A stretch of DNA of 15,638 nucleotides from CAZSNH01 sp052388455 (GCA_052388455.1 JBQTIA010000088.1:1-15638), one strand, 5' to 3'; shown: positions 1-7,517, numbered from the stretch's first letter. Notes: generated by a model from the letters alone, not told the origin. A program made the numbers and translations.

Positions 1-497
1 CTCCGGCAGCAGCGCCCCCTGTCGACGCGGCCGTCGTACCAGCGGCGGCGACCGAACAGCCGCTTCCCGCGGCGCCTGCCGCTCCGGCGACGGCTGCCGT
101 CGTTCCTGCCGATCCCCCTGCAGCACCGGCGGCGACCATTGAAACTGGCACTGTGTCTCCGGGCGTGATCCCGGCCGCGACGCCGGCACAGCCCGCTGCG
201 ACGCCTGTCGCCGCGAAACCGCCGGCCGCCGCCGTGGACGGGCCGCCCGTGCCGCTGACCGGCGCCATCACACCGACGCTTCCTGCTGCCGCGCCGGGCG
301 CCACCGCCAGTACCGCGGCCGAGAAGGCCGCTGCTGCCGCCGCCGCTGCCGAGCGGGCTGCCGCCGCCGCGGAACGGGCAGCCGAGGCTGCCGAGCGAGC
401 GGCGGCTGCCGCCGTTGACCGCGCCGAGAAAGCCGCGGCCAGCACCGCACCGGCCGTCGTCGCGCCGATCGTGCCGGATGCGCCCAAGAAGCCGTAA
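1..497 (+). CDS. Ala/Pro-rich protein, C-terminal part only
   Basis: The reading frame is already open at base 3 and runs to a TAA at 495-497, so the true start lies upstream of the window. A GTG at 153 is the first possible internal start, but the same low-complexity composition continues upstream of it, which argues against it as the start. The visible part is almost entirely Ala, Pro, Val and Thr. Near the C-terminus it changes to an Ala/Glu/Arg-rich stretch built on an AERAA-like motif, which should form a long charged helix or coiled coil. It ends in a short Pro/Lys tail. No catalytic domain is visible. Such tails occur on envelope-associated or scaffold proteins, but the function cannot be assigned from this fragment. 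It converges on fetB, and a hairpin terminator follows 27 bases after the stop. Confidence 0.7.
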   Translation, partial: PAAAPPVDAAVVPAAATEQPLPAAPAAPATAAVVPADPPAAPAATIETGTVSPGVIPAATPAQPAATPVAAKPPAAAVDGPPVPLTGAITPTLPAAAPGATASTAAEKAAAAAAAAERAAAAAERAAEAAERAAAAAVDRAEKAAASTAPAVVAPIVPDAPKKP

Positions 498-523
498 TCG
501 ATTTTCGCAGCACAACCACTTCG

Positions 524-561
524 ACGGCCGCGCCGGTTCGCTTATACCGGGCGGCCGTTTT
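524..561 (+). terminator. Intrinsic terminator of the Ala/Pro-rich gene
   Basis: The left arm is ACGGCCGC (524-531), one unpaired G (532), then CCGG (533-536). The loop is 537-546. The right arm is CCGG (547-550) followed by GCGGCCGT (551-558), and TTT follows at 559-561. This gives a 12-pair GC-rich stem with a single bulge and a T run on the plus strand, suited to ending transcription from the left. The right arm lies inside the last codons of the convergent fetB gene, whose stop codon is in the loop. There is no T run on the minus-strand side, so it is probably one-directional. Confidence 0.7.
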
Positions 562-1360
562 GCTGTGTGCCGCGCAGACGTTCCAGCCGCAGTCGGTGGC
601 GCTCGTCGGTCAGTGCCACGATGGCACCGAGCCCTGCGCCGACGACAGCCAGCCCCGTCGCGCCGGCGATCAGGAACAGGATCATGATCTGATACTTCGC
701 CGCCTCCAGCGGCTCGGCGCCGGCGAGAATCTGCCCGGTCATCATGCCGGGCAGCGCGATGAGACCCGAAGCCGTCATCGTGGTCAGGATCGGCACCATG
801 CCGGTCTTGAGGCCGCGACGCAGCACATCGCCGGTCGCCTCGAAGCGCGTGGCGCCGAGCGCAAGCCGCGCTTCCACCGCCGCCCGCTCACGCGTCAACC
901 CCTCGCCGACCGCATCCAGCACGAGGCAGACCCCGGAAAGCGCGTTGCCGAGCACCATGCCGAGGACCGGCAGCAGGAACCGCGGCGCATACCAGGGATC
1001 GGCGCCGATGATCGCCGCGACACCGAGAAACGTGGCCAGAAGTCCGGCGACGAATGGCGGCCCGGCGCCGAGCGCGTATCCCATCCAGCCGGCGAGCGGC
1101 CGCTCCTGACGACTGACGGATTCATAGGCTGCGGCAGCCAGCATCACGACGGCGACGAGCCCCGTCCACGCGACCGAGGACTGTGCGAAGACGAACTTCA
1201 GCACCAGCCCGACGAGCGCGAGCTGCACCACCATGCGAAGGGCGGCGATGGCGAGGCTCTTTTCGAGGCCGAGCCGAAAGCCGACGGAAATCGCGCCGTT
1301 GACCGCCATCAGCAGCGCAGCCAGACCGAGGTCGGCGAGCGAGAGGGGGACGTAGGTCAT
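542..1360 (-). CDS. fetB: FetB/YbbM-type ABC transporter permease
   Basis: Membrane subunit of a FetAB-type (UPF0014) transporter; the E. coli pair has been linked to iron export and peroxide resistance. The 272-residue product is close to the family length. It is very hydrophobic, with about seven likely membrane segments, and has the family's conserved central cytoplasmic part (residues about 155-215), including ARLALGATR and LPGMMTGQILAG. I chose the ATG at 1360. It overlaps the fetA stop as ATGA, and a GGAGGT Shine-Dalgarno (1364-1369) lies just upstream. A GTG at 1372 in the same frame would sit upstream of that site. The downstream partner of fetA, it is almost certainly translationally coupled to it. 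Family assignment is strong; the transported metal is inferred from the E. coli homologue. Confidence 0.88.
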   Translation of the reverse strand: MTYVPLSLADLGLAALLMAVNGAISVGFRLGLEKSLAIAALRMVVQLALVGLVLKFVFAQSSVAWTGLVAVVMLAAAAYESVSRQERPLAGWMGYALGAGPPFVAGLLATFLGVAAIIGADPWYAPRFLLPVLGMVLGNALSGVCLVLDAVGEGLTRERAAVEARLALGATRFEATGDVLRRGLKTGMVPILTTMTASGLIALPGMMTGQILAGAEPLEAAKYQIMILFLIAGATGLAVVGAGLGAIVALTDERHRLRLERLRGTQQNGRPV

Positions 1361-1998
1361 GCCACCTCCCACGGCGGAACCAGATCGCGCGATGCGCCGG
1401 CCGGCCGCGGGCGTTCCAGGATCAGCCGCTCGTGCGCGAGGCGCTGGATGAGCGCGCCGTCGTGGCTGGCGAGCAGCACGATTCGCCCGGCGAGGAGCTG
1501 ATAGCGGATCAGCTCCTCCGCCAAGGCCGCCGCGCGGACATCGAGCGCCGAGGTCGGCTCATCGAGCAGCAGCACCTTCGGCTCGTCGGCGAGGGCTCGC
1601 GCCAGCGCGAGGCGCGGGCGCTCGCCGGTCGAGAGCGTGGCGACGGTCTGATCGAGCGCCGTCTCATCGAGGCCGAGCGAGGCGAGCACGCGCGCGGATC
1701 GCTCCGAAGCGTCGGGCTGAGAAGGAAAAGCGGCGCGCGGCGTGTCGCTCCACCACGCCGGCTCGGCGGCGGCGTAGCGCACCATGCGCCGCCACTGCGG
1801 CGCCGGCAGCTCCCACCGCTCATGCCCGTCGAGGAAAATCTGTCCCGCCGCGTCGTCGAGATCGGCGATCGCCCTGAGCAGCCGCGACTTGCCCGATCCC
1901 GACGGCCCCTCGACCGCCAGGCACCGCCCCTCCGCCACCTCGAAGGAGAGCGGCGGCAGCGAACCGATCTTCAAGTGTTCGACACGAAGCAAGGCCAA
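1357..1998 (-). CDS. fetA: FetA/YbbL-type ABC transporter ATP-binding protein
   Basis: Cytoplasmic ATPase that would power the FetB permease. The 213-residue product has Walker A GPSGSGKS (31-38), the signature LSTGE (122-126), Walker B VLLLDEPTSALD (142-153) and an H-loop ASHD with His179. Two positions are unusual: the signature has Thr where LSGGE/Q is typical, and the Q-loop glutamine seems to be replaced (YAAAEP at 75-80, against YCAQTP in E. coli FetA). The frame is closed upstream by a stop at 2017-2019. The only plausible early start is the TTG at 1998, because no ATG or GTG lies between that stop and the conserved RVEHL strand. The Shine-Dalgarno is weak. It is the first gene of a two-gene operon with fetB. 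Confidence 0.87.
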   Translation of the reverse strand: MALLRVEHLKIGSLPPLSFEVAEGRCLAVEGPSGSGKSRLLRAIADLDDAAGQIFLDGHERWELPAPQWRRMVRYAAAEPAWWSDTPRAAFPSQPDASERSARVLASLGLDETALDQTVATLSTGERPRLALARALADEPKVLLLDEPTSALDVRAAALAEELIRYQLLAGRIVLLASHDGALIQRLAHERLILERPRPAGASRDLVPPWEVA

Positions 1999-2362
1999 TC
2001 CCGCAGATGATGATCCTCAAAAGCCAGCGTTAGGCGCAGGCGGCGCGCGGCGCAAGCCAAGGACAGACGACAAATTACTCGAACGGCGTATTGATCGGGG
2101 AAGCGGTTGAGGTGCAGCCAAGACTGACGCGCACTGTTGCTTCAACGGCCGTCGCCACGATTGCTTCGAAGCAGCGCTAGAAACCGAGTTCATCATGGTT
2201 CCTTCATGCACCATGCGCGCCGTCTTCATGACTGGTCAGGCCAGCGGACCTCGACGACCTGTCCGGCCGACTGAGGCCAGCCGCAAAGTATGAAGCGGAC
2301 TTCGAAATCATCAAACTAGCGTGTAATCTACTCTCCCGCTCCGCTCACACATCGGTGGCAAC
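1999..2362. other. Divergent intergenic region, fetA / TPR-hydrolase
   Basis: The 364 bases between two divergent starts should hold promoters for both directions. A TGTAAT at 2322-2327 (5 of 6 matches to a sigma-70 -10 box) lies 35 bases upstream of the hydrolase start, but no good -35 box sits at the right distance. Two small dyads are visible: a perfect 12-base palindrome TGCTTCGAAGCA at 2162-2173, and CATGGT (2194-2199) facing ACCATG (2210-2215). No convincing gene is seen. One minus-strand open frame (2017-2229) has no family features and no Shine-Dalgarno. Confidence 0.5.
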
Positions 2363-4459
2363 ATGGCGTCTATTCTGAAGTGTGCGGCCTGGTCGTTCTG
2401 CGTGACGATCGCTGTAGGCCAGGCGATGGCGCAGACCCCGACGCCCGCACCTCTTCCAACTCCCATCCCGCCGATGCTGTCGCCGGCCCCGATGCCGATG
2501 CCATCCCCGTCGCTGAGCGTGATGCCACAGTTGCCGCCAGGTGAGGACCAGGCCGAGTTGAACGAACTCTACCGGCAGATCGTCAAACTTTACGAGGCCG
2601 GCCGATACGACGAGGCCATTCCACTGTCCGACCGATATATCGGCGCGGTCGAGGAAAGCGGCGGCGCCGACTCGCTCTCCTATGCCGCAGCGATCAGCTT
2701 GCTCGCGCGGCTGCACCAAGCAAAAGGGCAATTCGACAAGGCTGAAACGCTGGTCAAACAAGCGCTCGTCATTCACGAGCGCGATCACGGCAGGGATCAT
2801 ACGGACGTCGCCAACGACCTCGACGCGCTGGCTCAGATCTACCAGAGCCAGTCCCGGCTGGACGAGGCAGAGCCACTGTTCAGGCGCGCGCTCGCGATCA
2901 ATGAAAAGTCACAAGGGTCCGACCCGGCCAACGTCGGCCGATCACTGAACAACCTTGCCTGGCTTTATCAGGAGCAGGGCCGGTACGAGGAGGCCGAACC
3001 GCTCGCCGTCAAGGCCCTTGCAACGATCAAGGCCTCCGTCGGGGCGACACATGCCGACTACGGTCGTGCCCTGGACACGCTGGCCAAGCTGAACGAGGGT
3101 CTCGGTCGCTTCAGCGAAGCCGAGGCCCTCTACCGAGAGGCCCTGACAGTGCTCGAATCGGCGCTCGAAACGGATCACGAGAGCGTCGCCGCGACGCGAG
3201 AAAATCTTGCCGGACTGCTCAAATCCCAGGGGCGTCTCGACGAGGTAGAAGCCCCCCTCAAGCAAGCGCTCGACACGCACATGCGCGTGTACGGTCCTGA
3301 ACATGCCGTCGTCGCCAAAACTCTGACCCAACTCGGCGAACTGTACCGCTTGCAGGGTCGATCCGACGAGGCCGAGCCGCTGTTCGAGAGGGCGCTTGCC
3401 ATCCGAAAGTCGGCCATCCGTCAGATCCCCGTGTACTTCGCGACGGACCGCAAGAAGGTAGCGACGGACAAGGTCGTTACGTTCGGCGGTGACCGCGGAC
3501 ACACGCTCACGCTCGGCGAGGCCAAGGTCATCGTCGCCAAGCCGCAACCGGTTGCCGAGCGCTCGTCGCTGGCGTTGGTTGCTTCGCTTTCCCTTCAACC
3601 GCACCGGATCGCCATCAACGAGACGACTGACGTGACGCGCCTTGCAATCCAGAGCATCGAAATCACGGCGGACGAAAAGTCTATCTTTCAGACGGCCAGA
3701 CAGCGGCTCGAATCGGCAACGCGGTTCCCGAAGCATGCTTTCGTGTTCGTGCATGGGTTCAACGTGTCGTTCGAGAACGCGGTCCGCCGGGCCGCGCAGA
3801 TCTCCTACGATCTCAATTTCGATGGCGCCCCATTCCTGTTCAGCTGGCCCTCGCGCGGCAGCCTGTGGAGCTACACGTCAGATCGCGAAAGTGCGGAAAT
3901 CGCCGTCAACCACCTCAAGAGTTTTCTCGAACTCATCGTGGTCCAGACACAGGCGACGCACTTGCACCTTATCGCGCACAGCATGGGAAATGTCGTGCTG
4001 CTCAATGCGCTTGAAAAGATCAAACTCGGTCAACCATCACAGTCGACTGCGCGGTTTGCAGAGATCGTTCTGCATTCGCCAGACGTGGATCGTGATCGCT
4101 TCGGGCAGCTCATGGGCGCCATTCAGGGAGTCGCGTCCAACATCACGCTCTATTCGTCCACCAGCGACCGGGCGCTCGGCGTGTCGTCGTGGATCTGGGG
4201 TGCCGTCGGCCGCGCCGGTGCCGAACTCGCGGTTGTTCCAGGTGTCGAGACCATCGATGTCACGGCCGCAGGATCGAGCCTCTTGGGCCTCAACCACGAT
4301 ATCTACGCGACCAATCCGGCCATTTTCAACGACATGAGGACCGTACTGCAGTCGGGCAAGCATCCGCCCGACAAGCGGTCCCCTGCTTTCGAGCCCGCGA
4401 ATACCGACCGCGGCACCTACTGGCTCTATCGCCGCCCGGGCGAAACCGACGCGCCATGA
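2363..4459 (+). CDS. Secreted TPR / DUF900-type alpha-beta hydrolase fusion
   Basis: The 698-residue protein starts with a signal peptide (likely cleavage after AMA, residues 21-23), then a Pro/Met-rich linker to about residue 60. Seven consecutive 42-residue TPRs of the kinesin-light-chain type follow (about 64-350), with signatures such as DEAEPLFRRALAI. The rest (about 354-690) resembles the DUF900 / COG4782 alpha/beta hydrolases: IPVYFATDR, FGGDRG, the oxyanion region FVHGFN (His464-Gly465), FSWPSRGS, the nucleophile elbow AHSMGN (Ser540), PDVDRDRF (Asp574 or Asp576 as acid) and LNHDIYAT (His645 as base). The triad is therefore intact. It probably acts as a periplasmic or surface esterase or lipase whose TPRs bind a partner; the substrate is unknown. 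The gene is monocistronic and converges on the puuA-like gene with 14 bases between stops. Shine-Dalgarno is weak. Confidence 0.88.
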   Translation: MASILKCAAWSFCVTIAVGQAMAQTPTPAPLPTPIPPMLSPAPMPMPSPSLSVMPQLPPGEDQAELNELYRQIVKLYEAGRYDEAIPLSDRYIGAVEESGGADSLSYAAAISLLARLHQAKGQFDKAETLVKQALVIHERDHGRDHTDVANDLDALAQIYQSQSRLDEAEPLFRRALAINEKSQGSDPANVGRSLNNLAWLYQEQGRYEEAEPLAVKALATIKASVGATHADYGRALDTLAKLNEGLGRFSEAEALYREALTVLESALETDHESVAATRENLAGLLKSQGRLDEVEAPLKQALDTHMRVYGPEHAVVAKTLTQLGELYRLQGRSDEAEPLFERALAIRKSAIRQIPVYFATDRKKVATDKVVTFGGDRGHTLTLGEAKVIVAKPQPVAERSSLALVASLSLQPHRIAINETTDVTRLAIQSIEITADEKSIFQTARQRLESATRFPKHAFVFVHGFNVSFENAVRRAAQISYDLNFDGAPFLFSWPSRGSLWSYTSDRESAEIAVNHLKSFLELIVVQTQATHLHLIAHSMGNVVLLNALEKIKLGQPSQSTARFAEIVLHSPDVDRDRFGQLMGAIQGVASNITLYSSTSDRALGVSSWIWGAVGRAGAELAVVPGVETIDVTAAGSSLLGLNHDIYATNPAIFNDMRTVLQSGKHPPDKRSPAFEPANTDRGTYWLYRRPGETDAP

Positions 4460-4473
4460 GTTGTGCAGCCCCC

Positions 4474-5874
4474 TCACACGCTCAGCAGCAGATGCTCCCG
4501 CTCCCACGGCGAGATGACCCGCATGAACTCCTCGAACTCGGAGCGCTTCAAGGCGAGGTAGACGTGTGAGAAACGATTCCCCAGCATGTTCTGCAGATCC
4601 TTGCTGTCCTCGAAATCGGTCAGAGCTTCCAGCAGCCCGCGAGGAAGCTGATGGTCGTTGCGATAGGCGTTGCCGGTGACGGCGGCGCGCGGCTCCAGCT
4701 TCTTCTTGATGCCGAGATAGCCGCAGGCGAGGCTGGCCGCCAGCGCGAGATAAGGATTGCTGTCGGAGCCCGGCAGCCGGTTCTCCACGCGCCGCGCGCT
4801 ATCGGGCGAGATCGGCACGCGCAATCCCGCCGAGCGGTTGTCGTGGCCCCACTCGACGTTGATCGGCGCCGCACCGCCCGGCACCAGCCGGCGATAAGAG
4901 TTGACATACGGCGCAAGCAAACACGTCGCGGCCGGCAAGTAGCGCTGCTGGCCGGCGAGGTAGTGATAGAAGAGCTTGCTCGGCTCACCATTGTCCTTGG
5001 TGAAGATGTTGCGGCCCGTCTTGGCATCGGTGATGCTCTGATGGATGTGCATGGCGCTGCCCGGCTCGTGTGCCAGTGGCTTGGCCATGAACGTCGCGTA
5101 GCAGTTGTGCGTGAAGGCCGCCTCGCGGATGGTGCACTTGAACAGGAAAACCTGATCGGCAAGGTGCACGGGATCGCCGTGCAACAGATTGATCTCGAGC
5201 TGTGCTGCGCCGCCTTCCTGGATGATGGTGTCGATCTTCAGATACTGGCGCTCGGCGAATTCATAAATGTCGTCGACGATCTTGTCGTATTCGTCGACGG
5301 CGCCGAGGCTGTAGGCCTGCCGACCGGCGCCGGGACGTCCCGAGCGGCCCGTCGGCGGCTCCAGCGGATAATCCGGATCGGGATTGGTCTTGGTCAGGTA
5401 GAATTCGAGCTCGGGGGCGACGACCGGCGTCCAGCCCTCCTTGGCGAAGAGCTGCACGACGCGCTTCAAGACGTTGCGCGGCGCGATCTCGACTGGATCG
5501 CCGTTCTGCCACATGGCGTCATGGATGACCTGCGCCGTCGGGCTCGACGCCCAGGGCGCGGGCCGGATGGTCGAGAGATCCGGCACCATCATCAGGTCGC
5601 TCTCGGCGTAGAGCACCTGACCGTCCTCCTCGAACCCGACATAGTCGCCGGTGATCGTCTGGTGAAAGATCGAGATCGGCAGGTGAACGGCGTCGAGCTT
5701 GACGAATTTCTCGATCGGCATCGTCTTGCCACGCGCCACGCCGGCGATGTCGGGAACCGCGCAATCGATTTCCTGAATGCCGTGATGGGAGAGCCAGTGG
5801 CGCAGCATGTCCGGCGTGGTGCCGACCGTGTAGCCCTCGGTTTCGGGGGCGGGCGCTCCGTCTTCGGGAGTCAT
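4474..5874 (-). CDS. puuA: Glutamine synthetase family, PuuA-like gamma-glutamylpolyamine synthetase
   Basis: Cytoplasmic ligase expected to join glutamate to putrescine or another amine using ATP, the entry step of the Puu pathway. The product is 466 residues (E. coli PuuA, 472). The beta-Grasp region is near 35-135. Catalytic-domain motifs are APELEFYL (metal ligands Glu156/Glu158), AQLEINLLHGD (Glu227), CYATFMAKP, GSAMHIHQS (His276/His278), APYVNSYRR, EWGHDNRSAGLRVP and RRVENRLPGSDSNPYLALAA (361-380). The C-terminal HVYLALKRSEFEEF block also matches PuuA. The ATG at 5874 has AGGTGA upstream at suitable spacing. It is divergent from a potF homologue, supporting a polyamine role over ammonia assimilation. 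A different amine substrate is possible, as this family is large in Alphaproteobacteria. Confidence 0.85.
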   Translation of the reverse strand: MTPEDGAPAPETEGYTVGTTPDMLRHWLSHHGIQEIDCAVPDIAGVARGKTMPIEKFVKLDAVHLPISIFHQTITGDYVGFEEDGQVLYAESDLMMVPDLSTIRPAPWASSPTAQVIHDAMWQNGDPVEIAPRNVLKRVVQLFAKEGWTPVVAPELEFYLTKTNPDPDYPLEPPTGRSGRPGAGRQAYSLGAVDEYDKIVDDIYEFAERQYLKIDTIIQEGGAAQLEINLLHGDPVHLADQVFLFKCTIREAAFTHNCYATFMAKPLAHEPGSAMHIHQSITDAKTGRNIFTKDNGEPSKLFYHYLAGQQRYLPAATCLLAPYVNSYRRLVPGGAAPINVEWGHDNRSAGLRVPISPDSARRVENRLPGSDSNPYLALAASLACGYLGIKKKLEPRAAVTGNAYRNDHQLPRGLLEALTDFEDSKDLQNMLGNRFSHVYLALKRSEFEEFMRVISPWEREHLLLSV

Positions 5875-6206
5875 GACATCACCTGGAAATCATTCGGGGG
5901 CTCGACCCGAGCGCCGATGACGTTCGGGGGTTTCATCGACAGTGACATGCCACTCTTCCCGCCGCTTGTCACATTCGCTCGACCCGAAGGCGGCGCGCGG
6001 AAGTAGGCCGCAAGATGATTAAATTTTGCGCCGCAGTCGCTGCTTTCGGCGGCCTTGCCGGGCCGCACTATCCGAAATCGGCAAAATGCGGTCCTGTGCT
6101 TGTCGCGCGTACGGTTTCTGATCACAATGCTCTCGGCCGGCAGTCCCAGCGGCTCGCTCGACGGGCACGCACCCACTAACTGCCTCAAGCAATGGAGCGC
6201 AATCGC
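5875..6206. promoter_or_regulatory. Divergent regulatory region, puuA-like / potF-like
   Basis: The 332 bases separate two divergent polyamine genes and contain no gene. For the potF direction, the best sigma-70-like match is TTGTCG (6100-6105), a 17-base spacer and CACAAT (6123-6128), each 4 of 6 to consensus. Closer to puuA, GTGACA (5942-5947) faces TGTCAC (5967-5972), a spaced inverted repeat that could be an operator half-site pair. A short AT-rich patch lies around 6017-6026 in otherwise GC-rich DNA. The promoter is a candidate by pattern only. Confidence 0.35.
6194..6197 (+). promoter_or_regulatory. Shine-Dalgarno deciding the potF-like start
   Basis: GGAG at 6194-6197 lies 9 bases upstream of the ATG at 6207. 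The in-frame ATG at 6192 overlaps this site and has no Shine-Dalgarno of its own. Start at 6207 gives a signal peptide with a normal short basic N-region. Confidence 0.55.
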
Positions 6207-7325
6207 ATGTCCTTGGTCCCGATGATCCCGAAGCGAACGGCTGGACTTTTCGGCGGCCTCGCCGCTGCGGCTCTGACCCTGGCGACGACGCTCGCGGCCG
6301 GGGCATCGGAAGTTCGAGTTTACAACTGGTCGGACTACATCGACGAAACGATCCTCGAAGATTTCACCAAGGAAACTGGCATCAAGGTCGTCTACGACGT
6401 TTTCGACAGCAACGAGGTGCTCGAGACCAAGCTGCTCGCCGGCAAGACCGGATATGACGTGGTGGTTCCGACGGGGCCGTTCCTGTCCCGCCAGATCGAA
6501 GCCAAAGTGTTCCAGAAGCTCGACAAGGCGAAGCTGCCGAACCTCTCGCGCATGTGGGATGAGATCTCGAAGCGGACGGCGATCTACGATCCGGGCAACG
6601 AGTACTCGATCAATTACATGTGGGGTACGACCGCCATCGGTTACAACGAAGCCAAGGTGAAGGAGCGGATGGGAGACGCGCCGCTCAATTCCTGGGATCT
6701 CGTGTTCAAGCCGGAGAACATCTCGAAGTTCAAGGACTGCGGCATCCACTTCCTCGACGCGCCGGACGACGTGCTGCCGGCCGTGCTGAACTATCTTGGG
6801 CTCGATCCCAACAGCAAGGAGCAGGCGGATATCGACAAGGCCACCGCGCTGATGTCGAGCATCCGGCCCAATGTCCGCAAGTTCCATTCCTCCGAATACA
6901 TCAACGCCCTGGCCAACGGCGACATCTGCATCGCGGTCGGCTACTCGGGCGACATCCTGCAGGCCCGCGACCGGGCCGAGGAAGCCAAGAAGGGGCAGGT
7001 CATCGCGTATTCCGTGCCGAAGGAAGGCGCGCAGATGTGGTTCGACCAGATGGCCATTCCCGCCGACGCGCCGCACGTCGAGGACGCGCATAAATTCCTC
7101 GATTACCTGATGCGGCCCGAGGTGATCGCCAAGGCGTCGAACCACACCAACTATGCCAACGGCAATCTCGATTCTCAGAAGTCGATCGACCAGGAAGTGC
7201 TCGGCGATCCCGCCATCTATCCGGATGCCGAGACGATGAAGCGCCTGTTCGTGAAGACAGCCTACGACGCCAAGACCCAGCGCATCGTCACTCGCGCCTG
7301 GACCAAGGTGAAGACGGGGAAGTGA
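6207..7325 (+). CDS. potF: PotF-like putrescine/polyamine ABC transporter, periplasmic binding protein
   Basis: Periplasmic receptor delivering polyamine to the PotGHI-like importer. With the start at 6207 the product is 372 residues (E. coli PotF, 370). A signal peptide (basic PKR, then an Ala/Leu core) ends near residue 34, followed by EVRVYNWSDYI. E. coli PotF blocks are readily recognised: SNEVLETKL, NYLGLDPNS, RPNVRKFHSSEYINALANGD and the C-terminal TRAWTKVKTGK. Inferred ligand residues by alignment from memory: Trp41, Ser42, Tyr44, Thr89 (PotF Ser85), Asp188 (Glu185), Tyr246 (Trp244), Asp249 (Asp247), Trp278 (Phe276), Asp280 (Asp278), Tyr316 (Tyr314). The two key acids are kept, but several aromatic or polar positions differ, so specificity may not be plain putrescine. 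It heads the importer cluster and is separated from potG by a palindromic repeat. Confidence 0.9.
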   Translation: MSLVPMIPKRTAGLFGGLAAAALTLATTLAAGASEVRVYNWSDYIDETILEDFTKETGIKVVYDVFDSNEVLETKLLAGKTGYDVVVPTGPFLSRQIEAKVFQKLDKAKLPNLSRMWDEISKRTAIYDPGNEYSINYMWGTTAIGYNEAKVKERMGDAPLNSWDLVFKPENISKFKDCGIHFLDAPDDVLPAVLNYLGLDPNSKEQADIDKATALMSSIRPNVRKFHSSEYINALANGDICIAVGYSGDILQARDRAEEAKKGQVIAYSVPKEGAQMWFDQMAIPADAPHVEDAHKFLDYLMRPEVIAKASNHTNYANGNLDSQKSIDQEVLGDPAIYPDAETMKRLFVKTAYDAKTQRIVTRAWTKVKTGK

Positions 7326-7359
7326 AGGACGCATGGACTGCGCAATCACCCCGCACCGT

Positions 7360-7517
7360 CGTCATCCTCGCATGAGCACGGCCGCTGGCCATGTCGAAAT
7401 GCGGGGATCCAGCGTGGAAGTCGGCGAAGCCAAGATGTCTCGTGTCCTGCGGAAAACTCTTGCGCTGGATCCCCGATCTTCGCACGCCTGAATTGGCGTG
7501 CTCGATCGAGGATGACG
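7360..7517. repeat. 158-base nested palindromic element between potF and potG
   Basis: The outer arms are CGTCATCCTCG (7360-7370) and CGAGGATGACG (7507-7517), a perfect 11-base inverted repeat. The inner arms are CGGGGATCCAGCG (7402-7414) and CGCTGGATCCCCG (7463-7475), a perfect 13-base inverted repeat. Between outer and inner arms, each side has its own small hairpin: GGCC-gct-GGCC on the left (7380-7390) and GCACGCC (7482-7488) with GGCGTGC (7495-7501) on the right. The whole can fold into a branched cruciform or, as RNA, a multi-stem structure. This architecture resembles dispersed palindromic intergenic elements of Alphaproteobacteria. It may lower readthrough into potG or stabilise the potF message, by analogy with REP elements between binding-protein and permease genes. 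Confidence 0.75.

Noticed and set aside
2017..2229. Possible 70-residue minus-strand gene between fetA and the TPR-hydrolase gene
   Set aside because: No Shine-Dalgarno, no family features and Ser/Arg-rich composition; the region more probably holds promoters.
2552..3412. 126-base periodic repeat that could suggest a DNA repeat or array
   Set aside because: The period is explained by 42-residue TPRs; codons between units have diverged strongly, so it is protein-level repetition and not a CRISPR or recent tandem duplication.
5871..7349. A 492-codon minus-strand open frame opposite the potF-like gene
   Set aside because: It is antisense to a clearly recognisable PotF homologue, has no family motifs and an Arg/His-rich composition typical of shadow frames in high-GC DNA.
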